Below, in pieces: positions 11,628 through 22,673 of a stretch of DNA of 64,000 nt. This stretch comes from Euwallacea fornicatus (Eukaryota > Arthropoda > Insecta > Coleoptera > Curculionidae). The notes below the pieces were generated by a model. That model ran no database searches, was not told the origin of the DNA, and saw nothing but the letters and a program-made list of their open reading frames with translations. Within the stretch, counting starts at the first letter, position 1. Each line of letters opens with the position of its first letter. A program made the translations under genes and the position numbers. Where the stretch lies: positions 3,782,001 to 3,846,000 of the forward strand of contig NC_089552.1 of assembly GCF_040115645.1 (NCBI RefSeq), written 5' to 3'.

Positions 11628-12448
11628 TACATAGAGGACCAAAAGTCCCGCTCAAATTCGTTAAAACTTGAAGAAGACATTTTTCGTGAAAGTGCTGGAT
11701 CACGTCAAGTATTGTTTTTAGTTGGGTATTTTTTTTTTTTTTTGGTGCAACAGAATATTACCTATGTAGTAAGTAAATGTGACTTTTAATTTTTTTTCTT
11801 AAGGAACCCCATATATATTATGACGTTTTTGAGTTCCTTGAGAAACTCTGAACATATTTCATATAACATACCCACGCGTAAATTCAACACTTACAGAAAC
11901 ATTTACGCAATATGGCAATTAGAGTGACCGGCTAGATCGCCTCACCCTTATGGACTTTTTTTTTATGGGGTTATCTGAAACGTAGGGCGTATTTGAATAA
12001 AACCAACAATATAGAAGAGTTAAAAAATAAAATTATCCAAGAAACTTAACAAATACCCCCTCAAATGATAAGACAGGTTCTTGAGGAATTTTATTTGCGG
12101 CTTGTCCACCGTCAGGAGGTCAAATGAACACCGTTCGAACATTAAATACGTTAGATTATAGTAGTTTATATTGTTATTTCTTGAGTATTAATAGTTATAT
12201 CGTTTTTTTTTCAAAAACTTTCGAACTGAACTTCTCAAAAAACCCAAAAACGTCATTATACATCGGTTTCCATAAGAAAAAAAAATTAAAATGCACATTT
12301 ATTTACTACATGGGTATCCCTATATACATTTCTGTTACATCGAAATATGCGCAACTAAAAACTATATTCGACGTGTTCCAGCATTTTCATGAAAAATATT
12401 TCCTTCAATTTTTAACGAATTTATGGGGACCTTTCGGTCCTCTATGTA
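11628..12448. mobile_element. Foldback element with about 230-bp terminal inverted repeats and mariner-like core
   Basis: Left arm 11,628-11,855 and right arm about 12,213-12,448 are near-complementary over about 230 bp. Both begin TACATAGAGGACC and share AAATTCGTTAAAA, TGCTGGA.CACGTC, TTTTTAGTTG, GTAGTAA.TAAATGTG and ATGACGTTTTTG. TA lies outside each end (11,626-11,627 and 12,449-12,450). The loop holds the tail of a transposase (separate entry). It is an internally deleted, long-TIR relative of mariner-like elements. Confidence 0.85.
11942..12127 (+). pseudogene. C-terminal fragment of a mariner-like transposase
   Basis: Within the foldback loop, a 62-codon + strand frame reads SPLWTFFLWGYLKRRAYLN, then NNIEELKNKIIQET, a TAA stop, QIPPQMIRQVLEEFYLRLVH, and ends at TGA. 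The FFLWGYLK block followed by an EELK..I..E...IPP.M...V...F helix is the usual C-terminus of insect mariner-like transposases of the WPPRSPDL/FFLWG type. The upstream catalytic part is deleted, so the copy cannot encode an enzyme. Confidence 0.75.
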
Positions 12449-12450
12449 TA

Positions 12451-13081
12451 AGATTAAATTAAGAATGTAAGCATGCATCAAAATTCCCTATATGCATAAG
12501 AAGTCATGATCTTAATTCTGAAAAATATTTCTTTAAAGTAAGAGAATAACAATGTCTTCATTCGTCTCTTTTGCATGCTGAACTCGGTGACATTTTCACT
12601 CGGCACCTCCATATAGTTGTTCCACTGTCTGTACGAGATTTTGCAATAATTGCTAGTCAAGAAAATCTGGGACACCTAAAAAGCAATATATCAATCCCTT
12701 TATTGCTTTGGTACAAGCGTATGTGCAAGCGAAATGCTCTTTCAACGAGGAAAATTAAATCAAGTTCATGATCATCGTATGATAATTCACATTCAGAAGG
12801 GGCAAGTCAAAAGATTGCGTACTTCTTTATGACTTAACAACATGGGGCAAAGTACAACAGAACTCAATTTCATCAGAATGCGGGAAACTAGGGTTGATAA
12901 TGGACGAAGGAACATTCTTTCAAGTGATGGATGGATGCAGATATATGAATAAAACTATGCAAAGTATCCCGGTGAAAATGAAATCATCAAGTGACAGTAG
13001 GAAGTTCGCTTAATAAAAGGGAGAATTTGAAAGTAGTAGAGGAAATGCTAGCGGGGACAACGTAGAATCAACTGTCGTGTA
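12451..13081. other. No gene recognised
   Basis: AT-rich; frames at 12,478-12,771 overlap on both strands and show no domain. Confidence 0.45.
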
Positions 13082-13083
13082 TA

Positions 13084-13769
13084 CAGGGTGTTCCAGTTGT
13101 AAAGGTAGTAAATTCAACCACGTATTTTATATTGAAAAATAAGTGTAGTTTGTTATATAAATTATATTCCAAAAATGCTTCGTTACGAAAGTACAAACGT
13201 AAGGCGGTCGATTATTCAAAGAACCCAATTGTGTATTGAACACAATGGTGGCCACTTTAAACAACTTTTGTAAGAATGTCCCTTATCCTCTACTTAAAAC
13301 ATTGAAATGGTAAAACGCAGGCAGCAGTAAAAAAAGAAACATTGAAATTACTTTTATTTTCTTGTTTTGAAAACGTCGTACAAAGAAAAGTCAAGAGAAC
13401 TTTTTTCTTTCTTTATTGAACAAGAAATTCAAAAATAATTTAAAACTTAAGAAAAGCCAGTCGAATACCATTTGTTTTCTTTAAAAATATCAAGCGACTT
13501 GCCTGTACGCACGCCGCTGGTGGGACTAAAACAATATTTTTATTAAAAAATACGCGTTGATATTAACTGTCAAACTTTACAAAATTTCATTAAAATATCT
13601 CAAACGGTTTCGAACATATTCAAGAATTTGTGATTTTTTAATAAAACTTTAACACCCTGTACTTTCGTAACGAAGCATTTTTGATATATAATTCATATAA
13701 CAAACTACACTTATTTTTCAATGTAGAATACGTGGTTGAATTTACTACCTTTACAACTGGGAAACCCTG
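13084..13769. mobile_element. Non-autonomous DNA transposon with about 110-bp TIRs (CAGGGTGTTCC type)
   Basis: Left arm 13,084-13,195 begins CAGGGTGTTCCAGTTGTAAAGG. The right arm, about 13,654-13,769, is its near-perfect inverse and ends CAACTGGGAAACCCTG. The arms share AGTAAATTCAACCACGTATT, AAAAATAAGTGTAGTTTG and AAAATGCTTCGTTACGAAAG. TA flanks both ends (13,082-13,083 and 13,770-13,771). The 450-bp centre is AT-rich with no coding capacity. Confidence 0.9.
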
Positions 13770-13771
13770 TA

Positions 13772-15689
13772 CAGTAATAAAAAATAAGTAGTGCTTAGCG
13801 GCTTTCATTTCAAATTCTTAACAGCCGGAGTCCGTTGAAAACCATTTATCGCAATCTATTATACTTTGAGGTATGATAAATGTGACGCTATGGTGCAATA
13901 AAAAAATATTGTTAGCACACGTGGGACAGCTTTGGAAATAGTGCCAAATTCTTTAAATAGGACGAAAGGGTGGCTGTTAAAACTCTAGTAAAATACTGTT
14001 TTAAAATTATAGAATTTTTTATTCTGAAAAAAGATATTCGAAAAATTTTGAAAACATATTTTTATCTGCGCTCTTTATTTTTTTAGTGATACGTCAGAAT
14101 AATTCATGCTTTAATAAATATTAATTTTTCTTTTAACAATAAGACCAAAATGCCAGTTTTAACTACCCATGAACCCATTCAACCTAGCCGACCGAATTAC
14201 CAAATTTAAAAGCCCACGTGTCGTTTTCCTCTATCCATCATCATCACTGTCAGTTACGATTTTGAATTTTTGAAGGTGAATTCTGGAATCGCTTTTTTTA
14301 CGTCTGTATATACAGGTTGGGCTTCAAAAAGCAGATTTTTGAAAAACATCTATTACCTATGAAACCCAGAACGTGGCGACTTTTCGTAACTGCAACATTC
14401 GTTTCAAACTGTTATGCATCCCAAGAGCCGCTTTACACCATATTTTCCGGCTTTTCACTAAATCACGTTTTTTGTCTATCGGAAGAAAACGATTCAATGA
14501 AACTCGCACTTCCAATCGGAGAAAAAGTAATGTGTTTTACTCGGTGAAAACGCAAATTTCCCGCCTTATCTTACCTCATAGTCTCGCCTTCCACTCTGCT
14601 GTGAATATTGCTGCGGTCGTTTAAACTTACTACTTTTTCGTATTGTGAAGCAAATTTTGTTTTATAACAACAGAAAAAGATGGAGTGAGGTGCAATTCAA
14701 GTTCGAATTTCTAAAGTTTGGATTCTCTACCGTTACAAGACAAGTCCGTTCCGATTAAGCGATATGTGAAGCAGGTACTTTGGAAAATAATTCTCTAAAT
14801 CAAAGCGCAAATATCTCGGAAATAGTTTACTTAAAATGGACATGTTACGCGAAATGCGCATAGGATTCCATGTAATAGGGATTCGAAAATGCTAAAATAT
14901 AAACGAGCCTAAAGCTAAGATATACGGATCTAAAGCCTCGTATAGACCTGGAATACGGTCGGTGGAAACATTGTTGGCCGATTGTATCTTCTCCCGCAAA
15001 TAACCGGCCGATTATAGTAGGTCGATTTAAAATATGGATGTATCCCGTACACATCGGAAAATATTTTGTAATAAAAAAATGGTATCTAAAATTGTTATTT
15101 CTGCTGGTGATTGTCCCGTATTTTCGTATTTCGTGTCATACGATTCTGGGAAAACTCACTGAACTACAACCTAATCTAAGCAAAATTCCATAAAATAAAA
15201 CCGATGTATCCCAGGCTAGTACACACTTGTCGAATATTTTCCGCTTAAAATCGGAAACAGGCAACTCGACGAACCGTTTAGTAAAGATCGCTCGATATTT
15301 CTCTTAAAGCGGAAAATACATATAGAAAAAAAAATTTTGAGCATTTTCTCTCATTTAAAATGATAGGAAAACATTTCTAGAATATTCTAAGGAAACCGTG
15401 AAACTGATTTCGGGTTTTCATCTATATTATTTCTAGGTAGAAGTGCGATGACGCAAGGCCGGCCGGAGCGTCAGAGAAGTGGAGACTTCCTCTTGCACCA
15501 AGATGTGCAAATTAACATATTGCCGATGTATGAGGACTTGTCAAGGGAGGATCTGCTTGAAAACTGTTTAGTTGATCATTGAAAAATAACACGACTGAAA
15601 GTTTGAATGCGTACATTAGGCGTTTCCCCTTCTAAAACTTTAAACGCGTTTTTTCTCGAAATCTGAAATTTCGCACGCGGTATACCAAA
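13772..15689. other. No gene recognised; possible transposon fragments
   Basis: TACAGGTTGGGCTTCAAAAAG at about 14,312 looks like a transposon terminus, but no matching inverse was found. Overlapping frames at 14,317-14,624 have no domain. Remainder is AT-rich. Confidence 0.4.
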
Positions 15690-15927
15690 AAGGTGCGTTT
15701 ACACGGGTAGTAAACCACGATCGTGAACCACGCCTTCGTGGGGTACGAAAGTATCAAATTACCACGACTGAGTCAGGCAAAAGGTATCTAACTCGTTTAA
15801 TACTCGAATTCACGATTGTGGAGTCTTTCATTTCGATTCTTCTTTCACGAATGTACCATTTACACGAAGCGCACCCTACGAAAGCGTTATTCACGATCGT
15901 CGTTCACTACCCGTGTAAACGCGCCTT
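15690..15927. mobile_element. Short MITE-like hairpin with about 58-bp arms
   Basis: The left arm AAGGTGCGTTTACACGGG .. CACGATCGTG .. CGTGGGGTACG (15,690-15,747) is inverted at about 15,867-15,927 (CACCCTACG .. CACGATCGTC .. CCCGTGTAAACGCGCCTT). The left arm carries the 10-bp palindrome CACGATCGTG. Total length is about 240 bp and the GC content exceeds the surroundings. The open frames at 15,816-16,118 run through it and are not genes. Confidence 0.75.
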
Positions 15928-16396
15928 TACTCGAAAACTACTCGACAAATTTTGCTCAAATTTTGAGGGAATGTTCCTGCACTCGTTGGCCTTTGCATGA
16001 ACCTCTCGAACATTTCTCATTTAACGCTATAAAAAAAATTATCAACAATTTCGATGTGCTGCTCGTCGATCTTACGGAGTCGTCTGCGTTCTCTGTTGAC
16101 CGTGAATACCTCAGTTGAAGTCACAGAGCCTTGGACAGGCATTTTTTTCTAAGCGTCGATTTTGGCATAAAAAAATCACAAGAATTGAAGATCTAAATGA
16201 TACTGTATCGGAAACAGATGATTTTTAAAGAAAACATGACCATTTTTCAGAACAGTTGCCATTTTTGGAATTTTCGGAATGGTCGCAACCTTTAACGCTC
16301 ATACAATGCTTGAATTAATAAATTAACGAAACTTTTTTGCTACTTCTGTTACAGATGATGTTGCAGACTCCCACAGTGTACCGCAGATTTCTGACG
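15928..16396. other. No gene recognised
   Basis: AT-rich sequence between the hairpin and the first Tc1 element. Confidence 0.45.
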
Positions 16397-16398
16397 TA

Positions 16399-17972
16399 CA
16401 CTCACCCGCAAAAGTCATGGTACAGCACGTTACTGCATCAAAAATTCCTAATATTTTCCATATGCGAAATCGAAACTTCAATTTATTTACATAGAAGTAA
16501 TGTGTAATGTGTCTATACCAATAGCAATATTATAAATATTTACAAAAACTCAAACTTATTCTGATAAAAATCAAATGTAATTTTCTAATAATAAATAGAT
16601 TCCACAAAAGTCTTGGTACAGGTAAAACACTCGCTATTATTCGTAAAAAAAGAAAAAAATTAATACCGAGTGGAGTACCCTTTTTGTTTAAGGACTTCCA
16701 CCAAACGATTCGGCATTGATCGAATCAACTTTCCCGTAACCTCATTGGATATTTGCGACCATTCTTCCAAGATAACCCTTTTTAAATCTTCTTTATTATG
16801 AATTATATGTTTTCTAATTTGTTTTTCCAAATGGTCCCATAAATGTTCAATTGGGTTAATGTCGAGACTTTGTGGAGGTGTTTCTAGCAGATGCGGAGTA
16901 TTGTATATCAACCACTGGCGTACCGTATAAGACTTATGTTTAGGGTCGTTATCTTGCTCGAAGTAAACATTTTCTGCCAACCGCAATTTTTCCGCACTTT
17001 GTTTCAAATTTGCCTTTAATATGTTCAGGTATACTTGTTGGTTCATGATCTCATCAATTATTACTAAATTGCCCACATCAAAAGATGACATACAATCCCA
17101 GACCATTAGTCCACCTCCTCCATGCTTTACGGTTAGAATTGTATTTTTTGGATTAAAACCTTCCCCTGGTTTTATCCACACTTTTCTTCGTCCGTCTGGT
17201 CCGAAAAGATTAAATTTACTCTCGTCCGACCAAATAACTTTTTTCCAAAATTCGCTTTCGATCGCTCTGTATTTTTCGGCAAATTCAACGCGTTTCTTTC
17301 TATTTACGGCACTTACATAAGGTCTTTTTCGCGCACTACAACCTCTATAGCCTCTTTTATGAAGCGTTCGGCGAACTGTTTCTTCATGAACAATAGTTCC
17401 AAAATGTTCCCTTAGTTCAGAAGCCAACATCGACGTGCTTTTCTTCGGGTCCTTCTTGATTTCATTAAGAATGTATCTTGTTATTAATTCTATTGTGATA
17501 TTTGAAACGATTCACTATTTTTTGAATAGTAGAACGACTTTTTTTACAATTTTTGAAATTTCACTGTAAGATTTTCCTTCTTTATTTAAACGAATAACGA
17601 TTTCTCTTTCACCCTGACTGAGCTCGGGTCTACCCATATTTTTAACTTTTAACGACTATAACATAAATGATACCGACTATTTGTCGTATTTCTGCAAAGA
17701 AATAAACAAATGCATTCTTATTTTTTTTTATAAAAATTCAAATATTTTACCTGTACCAAGACTTTTGTGGAATCCATTTATTGCTAGAAAATGACATTTG
17801 ATTTTTATCAGAATAAGTTTGAGTTTTTGTAAATATTTATAATATTGCTATTGGTACAGACACATTACACATTACTTCTATGTAAATAAATTGAAGTTTT
17901 GATTTCACATATGGAAAATACTTGGACTTTTAATGCAGTAAACTGCTGTACCATGACTTTTGTGGGTGAGTG
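16399..17972 (-). mobile_element. Tc1 element 1, IR/DR type, 229-bp TIRs
   Basis: A 1,574-bp element with 229-bp inverted repeats (16,399-16,627 and 17,744-17,972) that are over 90% alike by eye. Each repeat has the motif CAAAAGTC(A/T)TGGTACAG at its outer end and again at its inner end. This is the two-site IR/DR arrangement known from Sleeping Beauty-like Tc1 elements. TA flanks both ends (16,397-16,398 and 17,973-17,974). The right-hand TA is also the left-hand TA of Tc1 element 2. The high arm similarity suggests a fairly recent insertion. Confidence 0.93.
16660..17637 (-). pseudogene. Tc1 transposase, catalytic domain open but N-terminus broken
   Basis: The catalytic part is one open frame from 17,430 to 16,660 (256 codons): IWSDESKFNLFGPDG, EQDNDPKH, SLDINPIEHLWDHL. 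Spacing between the second Asp and the Glu is 34 (DD34E), so all three catalytic residues are present. The true start is probably ATG at 17,637 (MGRPELSQGEREIVIRLN, the HTH region). That frame ends in TAG after a one-base loss near 17,545, and the linker between the HTH and KKDPKKSTS is shortened. So the DNA-binding half is damaged and the enzyme is probably inactive, though the catalytic half has stayed open. Confidence 0.9.
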
Positions 17973-17974
17973 TA

Positions 17975-19522
17975 CAGTATCGAACAAAATTAGAGCAACT
18001 TTTGAAATATTCTTCTAAATTTAAGTTCTCTAAAAAATCATGAAATATTTTATCATAAATATTCAGCTTAAAGTAGTTAGTGTAAAATACATTTGCTATA
18101 AATAGTTGAAATTGTTATTGGGAATAAAAAAATAAACAAATTGTTTTGATCTAAAATTTTTTGCGACAAAATAAGAGCAACCAATGTTTCAATATTTTGT
18201 ATTTCTGACGTTCCTGTGGTCTTTTAAACAAATAATATCTACGATTATACCTCGTGGTGTTCACTATTCAGTTGACCTAAAACAAAAAATTCTTAGTGCA
18301 TATAAGAGTGCGAAATCGCAAAAACTTATATCGGAAGTTTTTGGCATAAAAAGTGATGTTGTATCAAAAACTATCAGGAGATTCACTGACCGTGGTGACG
18401 TAACGAATTTAAAACGAGGTGGTCGGAAAGGAAAAACGACAGAGAAGTTAGACAGGCGTCTTATAAGGCTAAGTAAAAAAAAATCCTGAAATGTCGGCTC
18501 ACCAGATTATTGCACAAGCAGGAGAAGTTAGTGTTTTTTCCAGAACAGTTCAACGTCGATTGACAGAACGTGGTTTAAAAGGAAGGAAACCTGCCAAAAA
18601 ACCACATCTTTCACTAAAAAATAGAGAGGCCAGGATGTTGTTCGCCATCTACCACCGAGATTGGACTCTTGAACAGTGGAAGAAAGTATTATTTTCCGAT
18701 GAATCCAAGTTTTGCATTTATGGAAGTGATGGAGTTCAATGGGTACGTCGCCCAAATGGCCAAAGACTTAATCCAAAGTACGTAAAAACTATCATTAAAC
18801 ACAGAGAAGGAAATATTATAGTTTGGGGTTGTTTCTCTGCTTACGGAACTGGTCCACTTTATAGGATTAAAGACAGAATGGATAGATTTAAGCATCATTA
18901 TATACTAGAGAATATTATGTCTCCATATGCCGAATGGGAAATGCCCCTTAAGTTTGCCTACCAGCACGACAACGATCCTAAGCATACTGCGAAAATAGTA
19001 AAAGCTTGATTCGTGGAGAAGAAAGTCGAGGCAATGAAATGGCCAGCCCAATCTCCGGACTTAAATCCCATTGAGAACCTTTGGTAGATCACAGATAACA
19101 AAATCCGAGGAAAAAATATTACCAATCAGGATAATTTATTTGAAGAAATAGAGAACGCTTGGAAGTCTATTGATCCTGACATCATTTCAAATTTAATTTC
19201 TTCAATGCCAAAAAGGTGTGAGCTAGTTCTTCAAAACAAGGGGTATTTGACTAAATATTAATGGTAATACACAAAAAATTGTTCTAAATATAATATTCAT
19301 TCAAATAATTTTTAAGTTGCTTTAATTTTGTCATTCCAATTGTGGTAGTAAAAGGTTATCTTTTTCCTTCTCCTCTAAAATGTGCTTTTTAAACATTGAA
19401 TCTCAGCTGTAAATTATAATAGGCTGTAAACATATTACTGATAATAACAAATGTTATTTTTAAAGAAACAATGTCAATTTAAAATTAAATTTCTAAAGTT
19501 GCTCTAATTTTGTCCGATACTG
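17975..19522 (+). mobile_element. Tc1 element 2, short-TIR type
   Basis: A 1,548-bp element with 28-bp inverted repeats, left CAGTATCGAACAAAATTAGA and right its inverse with one mismatch, ending GTCCGATACTG. TA is on both sides (17,973-17,974 and 19,523-19,524). Its TIRs and transposase differ from element 1, so the two are separate subfamilies in opposite orientation. They touch through a single TA. Confidence 0.93.
18184..19261 (+). pseudogene. Tc1 transposase pseudogene (element 2)
   Basis: The N-terminal HTH and basic linker (VDLKQKILSAY ... GGRKGKTTEKL) run to an A-run at 18,475-18,483. One extra A there shifts the frame. The catalytic region then continues in the next frame (FSDESKFCIYGSDG, YQHDNDPKHT) to a TGA at 19,007. 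Beyond the stop it resumes as WPAQSPDLNPIENLW, followed by a TAG, and ends near 19,261 (NKGYLTKY). The second Asp and Glu are 34 apart (DD34E). Both stops can be explained as Trp TGG changed by G-to-A. One frameshift and two stops make it dead. Confidence 0.9.
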
Positions 19523-19524
19523 TA

Positions 19525-20722
19525 TATATTTTAAGCCGTTACTGGTTCGCGATTATTAAATATAAAAAAAAAGTGCTTTTCAGTTGTCACAGCCGACGAT
19601 AAATAAATACAATTGCAAATCAGATGACGCAGTGATTTCTGAGCAAACAATTCTTATAAAAAGCGTTCAATATGTATTTCCCCCCTTAAGTCCGGTAGTA
19701 ATCGGCCGCATCGACCGACCATTTCTGGACAACTCGCTTGTCCTGTTGCATTTTTGGAAACCTACCACCTGGAATTTAGAGCCGCGTACAGGCCTTGATA
19801 AAATCAATGAACAATGTCTTTTTTGTGTCCATTGAGTGGGCCGATTTCTGGCAGGCTGAGAGCTATTTGAATTAAATTACCCATTATCAACTTTACGTAT
19901 GCAGTTCCATTGAAACCATTTTGATTATTTTCACCAACGGTTTGCTAGATACAGCTAGTTACGACCTGTTAAAATTCCAGATTATCTGATAAATGTCGTG
20001 TAATCCATCTAGCGAGTCGGTAGGCAGCTCTTGAGGTATTTCAATATCACAAAATTATTAGCCTCAGTAATAGCTTCCCACATATCTCATTCTTTAGCAT
20101 TTCCGTAAAATTATTACGGCCTTTAAGGTGAATCGTCATACCAAGTTTTCGTATATAGCGCGAGTGTGCCGTAGCTTATATCAGCACAACGGAATCTTTT
20201 AATCCATTTAACAAGGCCATAAATTCCTGGAAATTATGGGCCCCGCTTCCGTACGCCATTACTCTTGTCAATTTATTTTAAAGTTTTTAAATGCCGAATT
20301 AGGAAAAGACTTTTCTTACCGTAGGCGAGTGAGCAAATCGCGTGATTTTCGATAAGTCCTCAGCGTGGCCAGTTACAGCTAACAAATTGGATGCACGAGC
20401 AGCTCTTCGTATTTTTGAGATATAACAGCGGCCACGTTTATAACCCGCATCAGCTTTGCAATGGGACAACGTGAAACAGGCCCACATTGCACAATATTGA
20501 TGGTCCTTTTAAAATAGGCACAATTTCGTCCAATTTCATAATGTGGCTCAACAGCCGGCATTTGTCCACTTCAGTGAAATTTACGCTTTGGAAAGCGCAC
20601 ACAACAGCAGGAATTTTAAAATCACGTACATCACCCTATTTCGGTATTTTGACATTTTGACGATCCAGCCCGCGGACGGTTTATTGGAATTCTACCGAAT
20701 TAGCCAATCTCGATGTTGCTAA
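19525..20722. other. No gene recognised
   Basis: Moderately AT-rich, no transposon ends or domains seen. Confidence 0.45.
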
Positions 20723-21156
20723 TATGAGATTAGTCTCAGAAATACCCGAGCTAACACTTCACGAAAAAAAAAAGAAAAATGTTACATTATCTTTAACCTC
20801 TTTAGAGATTGACACACTTTTTCCAGCGATGTTCTATACCCTGTTTATAGTAAGAAGCTTCGAATGTTTCAAAACAGACATCAACCTAGAACCTCGCCCG
20901 TTTCTTTAAGATTGAAAATAGAATATAATCTGAAGGGGCCAAATCTGGCGAATAGGGTGACTCAGGAGAACGTTCGAAACGAAGTTGACCAATTTTGGCC
21001 TTCGCCACGAAAGAATTGTGGACTGGTGCGTTCTCTTGATGAAACAAGATTTTTTTTTTCACTTTCTTTACCCCGATTCTCCCCTTTGAATCCACTGTTT
21101 TGGCAACTCTTTCATCGCAGGTGTGAAATGATGGTCCTACGATTCCTCCATTTATA

Positions 21157-22673
21157 CAATTGTGGACAAAAGAATGGAATATTTTTTGAAATAACATATT
21201 GTTGGTGATTATTGCTGTTTTCGGTTTCAAAGCTTGTTGATAAGATAATGGTATGTTCCTGCATTCACTCTACCATATTTGCCTTAGGAATATTGTTTTT
21301 CAAAAAGTTGTTGTTAAAAACAATTTTTTGTTGAACAAAAGTATAGAATACTCTGTAGTGTTGTTGTCTACGAGGGCATTATCAGTTATTCAAACCGATT
21401 ATGTGGTGCGTTTTATACCAAGTAAGCCAAAGAAAAAGTATTTTTCAGAGCATTTTCGAATTTCGATAGTCCAAATGTCACGTGATAGCTACAACCAGAA
21501 AGATATTGCAAAGACGTTAAAAATCAGCCAAGGGACCGTCTCCAAAATTTTCCACTAATGAAAAGGTAAATGATGGTTTAAAACCTGGACGTCCAAGAAA
21601 AACGAATGCCACTACCAATAGACGGATTTAAAAAAACCATCTTTAGATCCTGACAAGTCCTCTAGGATTCTAAAGCAAGAAAGCACTAACAATAGTGACA
21701 TTAATATAAGCGATCACATTGTACGTCGTCAGTTGTGCGAAATGGGATTAGTAGAAAGCATTGCATGGAAGAAGCCCTTAATTTCTAATAACAGAAGAGT
21801 CAGAACTAAATTTGCTCAGGAACGTTTGTCTTGGTCACCTTCACAGTGGAGTGCAGTTCTCTTCAGGGATGAAACTAAAATTAATGTGTTTAATTTTGAT
21901 GGGAAAAGTTATGTTCGGCGACCTGCGGGGATTAGGATTGATCCCAACTATCAAAAACCAACAGTGAAACATTGTGGTGGCAGCAGGAGGGGGGATGATG
22001 TTTTTCTCGATCCGGCGTTGGACCATTGGTCAAAATTAAGGGAATTATAGATCGGTTACAATAGAAGCCCGTTCCTGAGCACCATATTTTTCCAGTTCTT
22101 GATGAAGATATGCCTTCGCTTTAGCGTTTCCAGCAGGATAACGACCCTAAACAGTCATCCCGTTTAGTAAAAATTGGCTGAATGATAATAACATCCCCGT
22201 GTTAAAGTGGCCATCTCAGTCGCCGGATCTCAATCCGATTGAGCATCTGTGGGACCACTTAAAAGGAAAAATTCAAGACAGGAATGTATCCAATCGGTAT
22301 GAGTTGTGGAAAATCCTGTAGGAAGAATGGATGAAGATCCTTATTTCCATTTGTGAAAATCTAATCGATTCCATGCACCGTCGATGTCAGGCTGTTATCG
22401 ACTATAAAGGATATGCAACAAAATATTGGTTTATTTAAAATTTTGTATTGATTATAATGGATTTTACGAAATATTCCGTTCTTTTGTCGAACTTAATTTG
22501 TTGTTTTTATTGTTTTTACATTTGTAGGAATGAACTTATCTGTTTTTATTTGTAATATTATTAAATATATACTTGGGTTTTTGTATAATATGTTTGTTTA
22601 TTAATAATCGATTATTTCGATATATGTAAAACCATTATGGAATTAAAATATTCCATACTTATACCCACAACTG
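21157..22673 (+). mobile_element. Tc1 element 3, nested in mariner B
   Basis: The outer repeat CAATTGTGGACAAAAGAATGG at 21,157 is matched inversely by ATACTTATACCCACAACTG ending at 22,673. A second, inner copy of the CAAAAGnATnGAATA motif occurs about 176 bp inside each end (about 21,335 and about 22,475), so this is also an IR/DR element. TA precedes the left end (21,155-21,156). The right TA has decayed to CT. Confidence 0.85.
21400..22438 (+). pseudogene. Tc1 transposase pseudogene (element 3)
   Basis: The HTH region (FSEHFRISIVQMSRDSYNQKDIAKTL) is followed by breaks near 21,558-21,730. The catalytic core continues as FRDETKINVFNFDGKSYVRRP, then after frame changes QQDNDPKQSS and WPSQSPDLNPIEHLWDHL, ending KGYATKYWFI at about 22,436. 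DD34E residues are recognisable. Several stops and frameshifts. I read it as a fossil younger than its mariner host, because it cuts that host. Confidence 0.85.

Noticed and set aside
15816..16118. Overlapping 100- and 60-codon frames
   Set aside because: They run through the right arm of the 15.7-kb hairpin; no domain.
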